In this document: piece by piece, positions 50,049-60,525 of the stretch | Layout of the letters: each line of letters opens with the position of its first letter | How positions within the stretch are numbered: position 1 is the stretch's first letter | NCBI RefSeq assembly: GCF_947507565.1 | Contig: NC_089181.1 | Span: 3,419,614 to 3,483,613 of the forward strand | Direction of reading: 5' to 3' | Length of the DNA stretch: 64,000 bases | Origin: Oscarella lobularis | Lineage: Eukaryota; Porifera; Homoscleromorpha; Homosclerophorida; Oscarellidae | Made by a program: the position numbers and the translations under genes | The notes under the pieces: model-generated | Told to the model about the DNA's origin: nothing | Seen by the model: the letters and a program-made list of their open reading frames with translations, nothing else | Database searches by the model: none

Positions 50049-50066
50049 TTAGGGTTAGGGTTAGGG
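50049..50066 (+). repeat. Telomeric TTAGGG x3
   Basis: Three exact TTAGGG units directly after the 10-bp satellite, G-rich strand pointing right, the orientation of a right-hand chromosome end. Confidence 0.95.
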
Positions 50067-50250
50067 TTAAAAGGTGTACCCACTTGGGTGACCCTTAATA
50101 ACTCCTTAAATATTGAACGTATGACGTCATGCATAGCATCATTTAAAAGGAAATTTAATAAGCTTTCGATTGATCCTATATTTGCTGTGCAAATTATTTA
50201 GTATAAAGAAGTTATCAAGGTTTTTGTAAAGTCACTTTTTTTGGGTGATT

Positions 50251-50270
50251 TTAGGGTTAGGGTTAGGGTT
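50251..50270 (+). repeat. Telomeric TTAGGG x3, second tract
   Basis: Three TTAGGG units plus TT, same orientation as the tract at 50049, followed directly by an 18-bp retroelement stub. Confidence 0.95.
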
Positions 50271-50288
50271 ATAGTACGGATATTGCAC
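50271..50288 (-). mobile_element. 18-bp stub of the Penelope-like element 3' end
   Basis: ATAGTACGGATATTGCAC is identical to the first 18 bp of the full element at 50315-50332 and of unit 2 at 58797-58814. It is sandwiched between TTAGGG tracts. This looks like an extremely 5'-truncated insertion healed by telomere addition. Confidence 0.8.
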
Positions 50289-50314
50289 TTAGGGTTAGGG
50301 TTAGGGTTAGGGTT
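50289..50314 (+). repeat. Telomeric TTAGGG x4, third tract, at the 3' border of the full element
   Basis: Four TTAGGG units plus TT immediately abut the retroelement 3' end (sense strand on minus), so on the element sense strand the 3' end is followed by CCCTAA repeats. Confidence 0.95.
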
Positions 50315-50440
50315 ATAGTACGGATATTGCACAAGGCAGATCTGTATCAACTGCTAGTCTCCACGACCGACCTGGAATTTGGTGTCCTGTTTAGAAGGTT
50401 GGAGTAATTTGTATACTTATATTTTTCGTTTATCTTTTTT

Positions 50441-50442
<2 letters not shown>

Positions 50443-50487
<45 letters not shown>
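50443..50487 (-). repeat. Poly(A) tract of unit 1 (T45 on plus strand)
   Basis: Uninterrupted 45 T. The matching tract in unit 2 (58925-58963) has 39 T; this is the one length difference I found between the units. Confidence 0.95.
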
Positions 50488-52049
50488 CCCGTTGAGTTAT
50501 TCCTTGTAGGTTTTCCGTTTGGTGATTTATGGTGGTGGGGTATTGCCCCTTTGGGGGGGGGGGGGGAAAGGGGGAAGAAGGAAGGGGCCTAGCGAGCGTG
50601 GGGAGCAGGAGAGTCGGGTGGCGGGGTTTGGGGATCGATATATTGGTTTTTAGAAAATTCTTGGTAACTATGGCAACAGCAGGGTTTATAGGTTCCTTGG
50701 CGAGGTATTACTGGAAGGGGAAGATTGGGTCCTGAATCGCGCTTCTATTGTAAAGTTATGGTTGGTTAAAGAGGTTTGTGTTTAGGAAAATTCTTTTAAG
50801 ATTTTTAGTTGCTAGGGAGATATGGGAGTGCGTTGGTAAAGTTGCGGAATATAATTCTACCGCGGGTGTCCCTTTCTGAAAAAAATCCTGGGTGTCCTAA
50901 GTCATTGTTTATGGAATTATGCTAAAATTTAGAATTCAAAAAGGGGGTCTAAAATCTATAAGTTGCTGGATTAACTTCTTATTTGGTTCGTTGTGGTCGT
51001 ATAATATATCATTTGAAAGCGTTTTGTGAGTACTATCTACATTCCTATGGGTGACGTCATTGGGTGTGATCTCTATTGATTATTACTAAATACGTGTTTT
51101 AGAAGACCTTCAACTTATACTTCTTATTCTATATAGTAGGTTAAGAGTATTGGCAATTATTTTACTGGGGTTTTGTAGAGAATTTTATGTAGTTTAATAT
51201 GGGTGTAGGGTCTCTTGGGCGTATTTGAGGTTTGATGTAATAAAATTCCGTTTTAACGATGTGTTCACATTTGCGTTTCTGATAATTTTCAGCTACGTTC
51301 TAAGTTGGGACCGGTGGTGGGCGTGTAGTGTTGTAGGTTTTTAGACGTGTGGGGAGTCTTTCTTATTTATTTTTCGTTGATGATTTGAAATTTCCTTCGT
51401 GGTTATCCGGGGTTACGCGCATACGGGGTTAGGATTTTCTTTCATTTCTATGGTGGCTTTAAATGGGGCGAAGGAGAGGGAATGAGAGGGAATTGGTCGC
51501 GACGAAAGGTAGATTGCATGTTTGTGTGTCTTTTCATCGCGCGTGTTTCGGTTGCGGGGTCACCTACGCGTTCTATCCGTTTTCGTATTATTATTATTCG
51601 CTCTCTGCGCTAGTTTTGGAATTAGATCGTTGCGCGACGGGTTTTAGGGCGTGCTCGAGGGGTCGTTTACGTTACGCGGTGGAAGTTGGGGGCCCGCGTG
51701 GGGAAACCGGCGTCGTTGTTGTGATTTTTTGCGTTCTCGGGTGTTTTCGCGTGTTGTATGTTGTGCGGGTGAAAGTAGGGCGTGGATTTGTGTATGGTTT
51801 GGGTGTTGTTTCCTAAGTAGTTCTTTGTGTTCTTAGGGGGAAGGTTTGTTTCATTTTTTTCTTTTTTCAGGTTGTTTTTTAGGGAAGGCTTGTTGCGAGG
51901 CTTTGTTAGATAAGTGCATCGTAATTTTATGCGTTGTATGGGCTTTGGTTTTTTGTGTTGTGTAGAGATGGGTCATGCAGGAGATTAATCATAAGGTGTG
52001 GTTTTAACTTATTTATTTTCTATTTTGGTTTTTAATTCGTTTGTTCTAG

Positions 52050-54490
52050 GGGTATATGTATGGAGGGATCAGCGGAGGGATGGGGCTCGCGAGAGAGGAG
52101 AGGAATGCGCGATAGGTGAGAGAAAGGAATGGCAGTGGATCGGTCGATGGTATGTGCTGTAGGTATTATTCTTTTTGATGAATTATTTTAAATTGTTTAC
52201 TTTAGGGGCATATGTATGGAGGGATGAGAGGAGGAATAGGACACGCGAGGGAGGAGAAGAGTGAGCGATGGGTGAGCGAGGGGATGAGCAACGAATCGAT
52301 CAATGGTATGTGTTGTAGGTATTATTCTTTTTAATGAAATATTTTCAATCGTTTATTGTAGGGGCATATGTATGGGAGGATCAGAGGAGGGATGGGACAC
52401 GCAAGGGAGGGGAGGGATAAGCGATGGGTAAGAGAGGATGAGCAACGGATCGATCAATGGTATGTGTTATAGGTAATATTCTTTTTAACGAATTATTTTG
52501 AATCGTTTATTCTAGAGGCATATGTATGGAAGGATCAGAGGAGAGATGGGACACGCGAGGGAGGAGAGGGATGAGCGATGGGTGAGAGAAAGGATTGGCA
52601 GCGGATCGGACGATGGTTTGTGCTATGGGTATTATTCTTTTTAACGAATTATTTTGACTTGTTTATTTTAGGGGCATGTGTATGGAAGGATGAGAGGAGG
52701 AATAGGACACGCGAGGGAGGAGAAGAGTGAGCGATGGGTGAGCGAGGGGATGAGCAACGAATCGATCGATGGTATGTGTTGTAGGTATTATTCTTTTTAG
52801 TGAAATATTTTAAATCGTTTATTGTAGGGGCATATGTATGGGAGGATGAGAAGAGGGATGGGACACGCAAGGGAGGGGAGGGATAAGCGATGGGTGAGAG
52901 AGAGGATGAGGAGCGGATCGATCGATGGTATGTGTTATAGGTAATATTCCTTTTAACGAATTATTTTGAATCGTTTATTCTAGAGGCATATGTATGGAAG
53001 GATCAGAGGAGAGATGGGACACGCGAGGGAGGAGAGGGATGAGCGATGGGTGAGAGAAAGGATTGGCAGTGGATCGGACGATGGTTTGTGCTATGGGTAT
53101 TATTCTTTTTAACGAATTATTTTGACTTGTTTATTTTAGGGGCATATGTATGGAAGGATGAGAGGAGGAATAGGACACGCGAGGGAGGAGGAGAGTGAGC
53201 GATGGGTGAGCGAGGGGATGAGCAACGAATCGATCGATGGTATGTGTTGTAGGTATTGTTCTCTTTAGTGAAATATTTTAAATCGTTTATTGTAGGGGCA
53301 TATGTATGAGAGGATGAGAGGAGGGATGGGACACGCAAGGGAGGGGAGGGATAAGCGATGGGTGAGAGAGAGGATGAGCAGCGGATCGATCGATGGTATG
53401 TGTTATAGGTAATATTCTTTTTAACGAATTATTTTGAATCGTTTATTCTAGAGGCATATGTATGGAAGGATCAGAGGAGAGATGGGACACGCGAGGGAGG
53501 AGAGGGATGAGCGATGGGTGAGAGAAAGGATTGGCAGCGGATCGGACGATGGTTTGTGCTATGGGTATTAGTCTTTTTAACGAATTATTTTGACTTGTTT
53601 ATTTTAGGGGCATATGTATGGAAGGACGAGAGGAGGAATAGGACACGCGAGGGAGGAGAAGAGTGAGAGATGGGTGAGCGAGGGGATGAGCAACGAATCG
53701 ATCGATGGTATGTGTTGTAGGTATTATTCTTTTTAGTGAAATATTTTAAATCGTTTATTGTAGGGGCATATGTATGGGAGGATGAGAGGAGGGATGGGAC
53801 ACGCAAGGGAGGGGAGGGATAAGCGATGGGTGAGAGAGAGGATGAGGAGCGGATCGATCGATGGTATGTGTTATAGGTAATATTCCTTTTAACGAATTAT
53901 TTTGAATCGTTTATTCTAGAGGCATATGTATGGAAGGATCAGAGGAGAGATGGGACACGCGAGGGAGGAGAGGGATGAGCGATGGGTGAGAGGAAGGATT
54001 GGCAGCGGATCGGACGATGGTATGTGCTGTGGGTATTATTCCTTTTAGCGGATTATTTTAACTCGTTTATTCTAGAGGCATACGTATGGAAGGATCAGAG
54101 GAGAGGTGGGACACGTAAGGGAGGAGAGGGATGAGCGATGTGTGAGAGAGGATGAGCAGCGGATCGATCGATGGTATGTGTTATAAGTAGTATTCTTTTT
54201 AATGAATTATTTTAAGTCGTTTATTCTAGGGGCATATCTATGGGAGGATCAGATAGGAGGGATGGGACACGCGAGGGAGGAGAAGGATGAGCGGTGGGCG
54301 AGAGAGGATGGGCAGCGGGTCGGTCGGTGGTATGTGATATAGGTATGATTTTGTCTAATGAATTATTGTTAATGAATTGTTTTTAATTTGTTTATTTTAG
54401 GGGCATGGATATGGAGGAATCGGGGAAAGAAGGGAAGAGGCATGCAGATGAGAATGAGCGGTGAAGGAGGGGGTCAACAGAACAATCAAG
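52050..54490. repeat. 156-bp satellite array inside PLE unit 1, about 16 monomers
   Basis: Monomers start at 52050, 52206, 52362, 52516, 52672, 52828, 52984, 53140 and so on to 54401, mostly 156 bp apart, with a 468-bp three-monomer higher-order period. Each has a G/A-rich part beginning GGGCATATGTATGG and an A/T-rich part. On the plus strand every monomer has ATG|GTATGTGT followed 50-60 bp later by a pyrimidine-rich TTTATTCTAG or TTTATTGTAG, resembling a 5' and 3' splice site. The part between acceptor and donor is 98-100 nt. Confidence 0.85.
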
Positions 54491-54733
54491 TGGGAGGAAT
54501 TTTGGGGTATGGGGTTGAGATACCTTTGGGCTTTTATTTGGTGGGCTGATATTTTTTCTTTTTTCGTTTTTGTAGAATTTGGTTGTGGGAAGTCAAGCGG
54601 AAGAGTCAGTCATAGAAAAAGAATAGAGAAGAGAAGGCTTTGGAGGCGTTCATTTGTGGTGAGTTTCTGGGTAGTGTATGTAGTGTGTGTTTTTTATTTG
54701 TTTATATGGTCTATTAGAGTTAGTCTGTTAGAG

Positions 54734-57700
54734 TTAGAAAGGGAGTCTTTCATCCTTTGCGTTGAGTCCCTTTGGTTTTCTTGTTTCCAGGCACGAGATC
54801 CAGTGTTGTTCTAACCAGTGTAGATCGTATGATGAGTCCGGGATTGAGTCGATAGGTTGTACCCCTAGTTTGTCTAGAGATTTCCACCCGTGGTCATGGA
54901 AGTGGGCGTAAAGGTAGAGGTCTTTCTTTTGGTGGTAGTGGCTACGGTGTCGTTGCATTCGTTTTGCTAGAGTGGTGGTAGTTTGGCCAATGTACTGTTT
55001 GCCACAGTCGGGGCATTCCAAGAGGTATATTAAGTTTTTTGAACTGCATGAGAATGTATCCGTGATAGGGTATGTTTCATTGGTGACTAGGCTGGTGAAG
55101 GATGTTCTCCTGCGTAAGATCGGGCAGCATTTGCAGTTGGAGATTTTGCATGGTGTGATTGTTGTATAGATGGTTTCAAGTGTGGGCGGGGTTGTTGGTG
55201 GAGTATTGCTGGTAGGAGTTGTGGTGGTAGTAGGGAGTTTTGCTCTTACGAGAGTGTCTGCTAGATTTTGTGTGCGTTTAAATGCTATCTTTGGTTTTGT
55301 AGGGAAGATGGAGTGTAGTAAGGGGGTTGTTTCAATGCGTTTCCATAGATCGTTAAGTGTTTTTCGTAGGCTAGGAAACCAGGGGTCGTATGGGATGACT
55401 AGTGTAAGGGGTGGTTTGGAGTTTTCTTTTGTTGTAACGGTTGCGGGGTCTGGAATTTTTTCAATAAGTTGCGTTCGTCGTGTGAACGGAAATTGCTTGT
55501 TTATGTCCTTAATTAGTTTTCGAGGGTAGCCTCGATTGAGAAATCGTGTTTTTTGGTTTTCTCTGTGGTTTAGGAAGTCACCTAGTGAGGAGGTTGATCT
55601 TAGAAAGCGGTGTAATTCACCAGTGACTACGCTTCTTTTCATTGATATTGGGTGTGATGAAGTGTAGTGTAGGTATTGAAATTTGTTGGTTGGTTTGATA
55701 TGGGTAGTGATGTCTAGTATCCCGATTTGGTTGAACCGATTACCTTTGAAGATATCTATATCCAGGAATGTAGTGTTTGTGTGGCTGATTTCTGATGTGA
55801 ATTTTATAGTTGGGTGGAATTCGTTGAGGTTAGTGAGAAAGGTGTTTAGGTTCTGTTCAGAGGTTGTCCAAAGTAGAAATATGTCATCGATATAGCGTAG
55901 CCAGTAAAGTGGTGTATGTGGTTGTGACGTGAGGAATTTCTGTTCGAGGTGTGCCATGAATAGGTTTGCCAGGGATGGGGCTGTTTTCGTCCCCATGGCT
56001 GTGCCTCTGAGTTGGAGGTACGGTTTATTATTAAAGATAAACGTGTTGTTTGCAAGAATATAGTAGAGGAAAATCTTAATCATGTTGGTTATATTTGGAT
56101 CGTTATAGTGTTGTTGCACAAATGTGCCACAAACGTTGATAGCTTCGTTTTGAGGGATAGAAGGGTAGAGGGATTTCACATCTAATGCTACTAAGATTGT
56201 TGTTGAAGGGAGGGAGACGTTGTCCAGTATTTTTATAAGGTGTGAGCTGTCCCGTATGTAGCTTGGTTGTTGGGTAGCAATAGGTTGGAGGTAGGAGTCT
56301 ACCAGTGCAGATATTAGCTCCGTTGGTCCTGATGATCCACTGCAGATTGGTCTAACACCGTGGGGGTTTTTATGGAGTTTTTTAAGAAAGTAGAGTATTT
56401 GAGTGCGTGTGTTTTCTGGATCTGGGAGTAAGTGTTTGTAGGTATAATAATCAAGCGGTCCATGTTGGTAGAAGTGTTGTATTGCTGTTGCAATTGAGTT
56501 TACAATTGCTGGTGTGGGGTCTTCTGTTAGTGGTTTATAGATTTCCGGTTGGGTAAGGTGTGTGAGTCCTTCTGTTATATAGTTAGTTGTGTCCTCTATA
56601 ACAATGCAAGATCCCTTATCTGCTCTTTTAATGACGATGTCTTTGTAGGATTTAAGGTTTTTAATGGCTGTACGTTCCTCTTTAGAGGTGTTGAGTCTAG
56701 GTCTTTTAGGTTTCAAGGCTAATGCATGGCTTTTAAGTGCGGTAATAAAATGTTCAAGTTGGTGATTTTTTACATGTTTTAGTGTGAAGGATGATTTTGG
56801 TTTGAGTGGGTGTTTAGGATGTGTTTTATTTATTGGATTTTGATGGGTAAAATAATATTGGAGGCGGAGTTTTCGAGCAAATCCCGTGATTGATTTTAGT
56901 AAGTCTTTTTTATTAGGGCGGAGGGGTGTTGGGCAGAAGGAGAGTCCTTTTTGGAGCACGGAGTGTTCGTGTGTGGTGAGTACGCGGGACGAAAGGTTTA
57001 TAACAGTGTTTGCTTTAGAATCTTTTTTTATTTTCGATAGAAGGGACAACAAGGCGGACAATCTCTGTCTACGCTTTAGAAGCGACCTTCGTGACCTCGG
57101 CCGGATGACCTTCTGCTTCGGGAGTCGCCGTGGGCGTTTCTTCCCGCGTCTCGGTCTTCTTTTTCGCGCCGGTCGTAGTTCCGGTTGTAGTTCCGGTCGC
57201 TTCCTCTTCGGTCTAGAGGAGTTAGAAGGGGTAGTAAGGTAAGCGGTGTCATTCGTATCGGCGTTACCGTTCGTTCGTTTCCGCGAGTAACGGCTGAAGA
57301 ATGAGGGTTGTGCGTCTTTGTTCGCGGTTTCGTGTTTTATATATTCTTCGTAGTTCTCCCAGAGTGGGCTTCCCGGGTAGCGTCGGCGTAGCATTTCTTC
57401 CCGTTCGTTGCCTCGCTTCTGGTCTTCCTCGAGTTTAGAAACGACCTTAGTGTAGTGTACAATTAGCGCGTCGATTATTCCGGTGTGGTATTGCTGCTTT
57501 AGTTCTGCGAGTTCGTGAGCGATTTTAGTGTCTCCTGATCTAAAGGCATTGACCGTAGATCCTGATTGCATTCCCCTTGGTATTCTCCCTGTCTCTTTGT
57601 ATTGAATATGTTCTGACAGTCGTAAGTGAGCGCGAGTTAGATCTGCTGCGACTCCAATGATAAAGTCAGCGAGCTCATTGAGATCTTGCTGTAGGCTATT

Positions 57701-58090
57701 TGGGCCTGGTATGCCTCTTGGTGTGGAGACTAATAGAGGTTGTGGTGTGTGTTCGATCAGAGGTGGCGTACCGTTTGATGGTGTAGATATTTCAGTAGGG
57801 ATATCGGTGGGGATATCCATTTTTTCGTGTGCTAACATTCCTTCTCGTAGTTTCCTTCTCATGTGTTCTCGTTCTTTTTCTATTTCCTGCTCGACGTATT
57901 TCCTGATGACTGTTCCCACACTCGCTGAGAGTGCTGCTTCTTCAAGCGTCTTTTCCCAGAATGGGCGGGGGTTTTTATTTCCGTCGTCGTTGCCGTCTAA
58001 GAGCTTTTCTTCCTCCTCTGAGGAGGGGAGGTTAGGGAGAACTCCCTGTCGAATTGCTTCGTCAATGCTGTCGTCGTCTTGGGATGTCAT
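54734..58090 (-). CDS. Penelope-like reverse transcriptase with GIY-YIG endonuclease
   Basis: 1,118 residues, single uninterrupted frame. Residues 1-290 are acidic and helical with no known domain; 293-343 are very basic (RPARKRRPRRGKKRPRRL), a likely nuclear/nucleic-acid binding signal. The conserved PLE N-terminal motif NLSSRVLTTHEHSVLQKGLS is at about 365. RT motifs: DIVIKRADKGSCIVIED (about 484), ILYFLKKLHKNPHGVRPICS (565), LVALDVKSLYPSIPQNEAI (633, catalytic Asp 636), LQLRGTAMGTKTAPSLANLF (692) and RYIDDIFLLW (732, catalytic DD). A CxCC cluster (CKISNCKCC, about 981) precedes the GIY-YIG part, LIYLLECPDCGKQYIGQT (1020), with Arg1044 and HFHDHGWKSL. No frameshifts, so probably recently active. 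The clade (Penelope/Poseidon, Neptune, Naiad) is not resolved. Confidence 0.93.
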   Translation of the reverse strand: MTSQDDDSIDEAIRQGVLPNLPSSEEEEKLLDGNDDGNKNPRPFWEKTLEEAALSASVGTVIRKYVEQEIEKEREHMRRKLREGMLAHEKMDIPTDIPTEISTPSNGTPPLIEHTPQPLLVSTPRGIPGPNSLQQDLNELADFIIGVAADLTRAHLRLSEHIQYKETGRIPRGMQSGSTVNAFRSGDTKIAHELAELKQQYHTGIIDALIVHYTKVVSKLEEDQKRGNEREEMLRRRYPGSPLWENYEEYIKHETANKDAQPSFFSRYSRKRTNGNADTNDTAYLTTPSNSSRPKRKRPELQPELRPARKRRPRRGKKRPRRLPKQKVIRPRSRRSLLKRRQRLSALLSLLSKIKKDSKANTVINLSSRVLTTHEHSVLQKGLSFCPTPLRPNKKDLLKSITGFARKLRLQYYFTHQNPINKTHPKHPLKPKSSFTLKHVKNHQLEHFITALKSHALALKPKRPRLNTSKEERTAIKNLKSYKDIVIKRADKGSCIVIEDTTNYITEGLTHLTQPEIYKPLTEDPTPAIVNSIATAIQHFYQHGPLDYYTYKHLLPDPENTRTQILYFLKKLHKNPHGVRPICSGSSGPTELISALVDSYLQPIATQQPSYIRDSSHLIKILDNVSLPSTTILVALDVKSLYPSIPQNEAINVCGTFVQQHYNDPNITNMIKIFLYYILANNTFIFNNKPYLQLRGTAMGTKTAPSLANLFMAHLEQKFLTSQPHTPLYWLRYIDDIFLLWTTSEQNLNTFLTNLNEFHPTIKFTSEISHTNTTFLDIDIFKGNRFNQIGILDITTHIKPTNKFQYLHYTSSHPISMKRSVVTGELHRFLRSTSSLGDFLNHRENQKTRFLNRGYPRKLIKDINKQFPFTRRTQLIEKIPDPATVTTKENSKPPLTLVIPYDPWFPSLRKTLNDLWKRIETTPLLHSIFPTKPKIAFKRTQNLADTLVRAKLPTTTTTPTSNTPPTTPPTLETIYTTITPCKISNCKCCPILRRRTSFTSLVTNETYPITDTFSCSSKNLIYLLECPDCGKQYIGQTTTTLAKRMQRHRSHYHQKKDLYLYAHFHDHGWKSLDKLGVQPIDSIPDSSYDLHWLEQHWISCLETRKPKGLNAKDERLPF

Positions 58091-58117
58091 CGTTTGCGAG
58101 AACGATCAAATGGTAGG

Positions 58118-58157
58118 GGCAGACGCGTTTCGGTCTAATCGTGACCTCGTCAGTGCC
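58118..58157 (-). ncRNA. Hammerhead ribozyme (type I, minimal stem III) of the PLE
   Basis: On the minus strand: GGCA, then CUGACGA (core CUGANGA), stem II GGUC-ACGAUUA-GACC, then GAAA, a tiny C-GC-G stem III, GUC (cleavage triplet) and UGCC pairing with the first GGCA as stem I. All invariant core positions are present. Predicted cleavage is after the C at plus-strand position 58122. The very short stem III is the form known for Penelope-like elements, usually active as a dimer. It lies 27 nt before the ORF start. Confidence 0.85.
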
Positions 58158-58922
58158 TGATCAGTTCTCGCGAAGTGTGCCGTTTATATATAATTTTCGG
58201 TGTGAAAGTTTAATTTTGGATCGTCTGTCACGTTTGTGGCATAGACGGCGGTGGATTTTAGCCCGATGTGTCGGTCGAAAATGGCATGTGTGTTTACGTG
58301 AATATTTTTTAGCGGCAGGGTCTTGATTAGGTAGGTTTCAGAGTGGTGTTAGGGTCGCGGTCGCTAGGGGAGGGGTTGCTTAGGGAGGGTGGGCTTTCTT
58401 TTAAGGTGTTGATGACTATGCTAGGCTGGTTTTAAGGTTTAGAGGCTGATTTCCTAATGGGTTCTATTTATGAATTTACTTTTGGGGTTGTATGCTATTT
58501 GGTGAGGTTGGTATGGGTTGAGGGGGCCTTTTATGGGGACGTTGGGGTGCGGGTTCACGTGAGCAGGGCGTGTCAATTTCGCGGGGCCTTAGTAACGGAT
58601 GTTAGGGGTCTGGTATGGGTTTGGGGCTTTTTTATTTGTTTTTAGAGTGGGTATAAGGGTTGATGTTGGGGTGGAGTGGGTTATGTGTATGATTATGGGT
58701 TATTTTCATTTATTTTTTATTGTATTTTTAGTTTGACACCATATGGGGGTTCCGATCGATTGCGGAGACGCAGGACTCAGACCATCGAGAGGGGTTATAG
58801 TACGGATATTGCACAAGGCAGATCTGTATCAACTGCTAGTCTCCACGACCGACCTGGAATTTGGTGTCCTGTTTAGAAGGTTGGAGTAATTTGTATACTT
58901 ATATTTTTCGTTTATCTTTTTT

Positions 58923-58924
<2 letters not shown>

Positions 58925-58963
<39 letters not shown>
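58925..58963 (-). repeat. Poly(A) tract of unit 2 (T39 on plus strand)
   Basis: Uninterrupted 39 T, six shorter than in unit 1. Confidence 0.95.
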
Positions 58964-60525
58964 CCCGTTGAGTTATTCCTTGTAGGTTTTCCGTTTGGTG
59001 ATTTATGGTGGTGGGGTATTGCCCCTTTGGGGGGGGGGGGGGAAAGGGGGAAGAAGGAAGGGGCCTAGCGAGCGTGGGGAGCAGGAGAGTCGGGTGGCGG
59101 GGTTTGGGGATCGATATATTGGTTTTTAGAAAATTCTTGGTAACTATGGCAACAGCAGGGTTTATAGGTTCCTTGGCGAGGTATTACTGGAAGGGGAAGA
59201 TTGGGTCCTGAATCGCGCTTCTATTGTAAAGTTATGGTTGGTTAAAGAGGTTTGTGTTTAGGAAAATTCTTTTAAGATTTTTAGTTGCTAGGGAGATATG
59301 GGAGTGCGTTGGTAAAGTTGCGGAATATAATTCTACCGCGGGTGTCCCTTTCTGAAAAAAATCCTGGGTGTCCTAAGTCATTGTTTATGGAATTATGCTA
59401 AAATTTAGAATTCAAAAAGGGGGTCTAAAATCTATAAGTTGCTGGATTAACTTCTTATTTGGTTCGTTGTGGTCGTATAATATATCATTTGAAAGCGTTT
59501 TGTGAGTACTATCTACATTCCTATGGGTGACGTCATTGGGTGTGATCTCTATTGATTATTACTAAATACGTGTTTTAGAAGACCTTCAACTTATACTTCT
59601 TATTCTATATAGTAGGTTAAGAGTATTGGCAATTATTTTACTGGGGTTTTGTAGAGAATTTTATGTAGTTTAATATGGGTGTAGGGTCTCTTGGGCGTAT
59701 TTGAGGTTTGATGTAATAAAATTCCGTTTTAACGATGTGTTCACATTTGCGTTTCTGATAATTTTCAGCTACGTTCTAAGTTGGGACCGGTGGTGGGCGT
59801 GTAGTGTTGTAGGTTTTTAGACGTGTGGGGAGTCTTTCTTATTTATTTTTCGTTGATGATTTGAAATTTCCTTCGTGGTTATCCGGGGTTACGCGCATAC
59901 GGGGTTAGGATTTTCTTTCATTTCTATGGTGGCTTTAAATGGGGCGAAGGAGAGGGAATGAGAGGGAATTGGTCGCGACGAAAGGTAGATTGCATGTTTG
60001 TGTGTCTTTTCATCGCGCGTGTTTCGGTTGCGGGGTCACCTACGCGTTCTATCCGTTTTCGTATTATTATTATTCGCTCTCTGCGCTAGTTTTGGAATTA
60101 GATCGTTGCGCGACGGGTTTTAGGGCGTGCTCGAGGGGTCGTTTACGTTACGCGGTGGAAGTTGGGGGCCCGCGTGGGGAAACCGGCGTCGTTGTTGTGA
60201 TTTTTTGCGTTCTCGGGTGTTTTCGCGTGTTGTATGTTGTGCGGGTGAAAGTAGGGCGTGGATTTGTGTATGGTTTGGGTGTTGTTTCCTAAGTAGTTCT
60301 TTGTGTTCTTAGGGGGAAGGTTTGTTTCATTTTTTTCTTTTTTCAGGTTGTTTTTTAGGGAAGGCTTGTTGCGAGGCTTTGTTAGATAAGTGCATCGTAA
60401 TTTTATGCGTTGTATGGGCTTTGGTTTTTTGTGTTGTGTAGAGATGGGTCATGCAGGAGATTAATCATAAGGTGTGGTTTTAACTTATTTATTTTCTATT
60501 TTGGTTTTTAATTCGTTTGTTCTAG

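Larger units (their letters stand above)
50315..58796 (-). mobile_element. Penelope-like retroelement, complete unit 1 (8.48 kb)
   Basis: Sense strand is minus. From 5' to 3': about 640 bp upstream region, hammerhead ribozyme (58157-58118), RT plus GIY-YIG ORF (58090-54734), a spacer, a 156-bp satellite block (about 54490-52050), about 1.5 kb of non-coding sequence, poly(A) of 45 (plus-strand T at 50487-50443), a 128-bp tail, then CCCTAA repeats. The same unit begins again at 58797, so copies are head to tail with only GGGTT-like telomeric remnant between. The 3' telomere junction is as described for telomere-attached PLEs, yet this element keeps a GIY-YIG domain. Confidence 0.88.

Noticed and set aside
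50315-50442. Second hammerhead ribozyme in the element tail
   Set aside because: I searched the minus strand for CUGANGA with a following GAAA and found no match in this tail.
51463-51816. Plus-strand 117-codon frame repeated at 59939-60292
   Set aside because: It recurs only because the whole retroelement is duplicated; no family pattern, and antisense to the element.
52649-53806. Three similar 73-codon minus-strand frames 468 bp apart
   Set aside because: They are reading frames through the 156-bp satellite and its three-monomer period, not genes.
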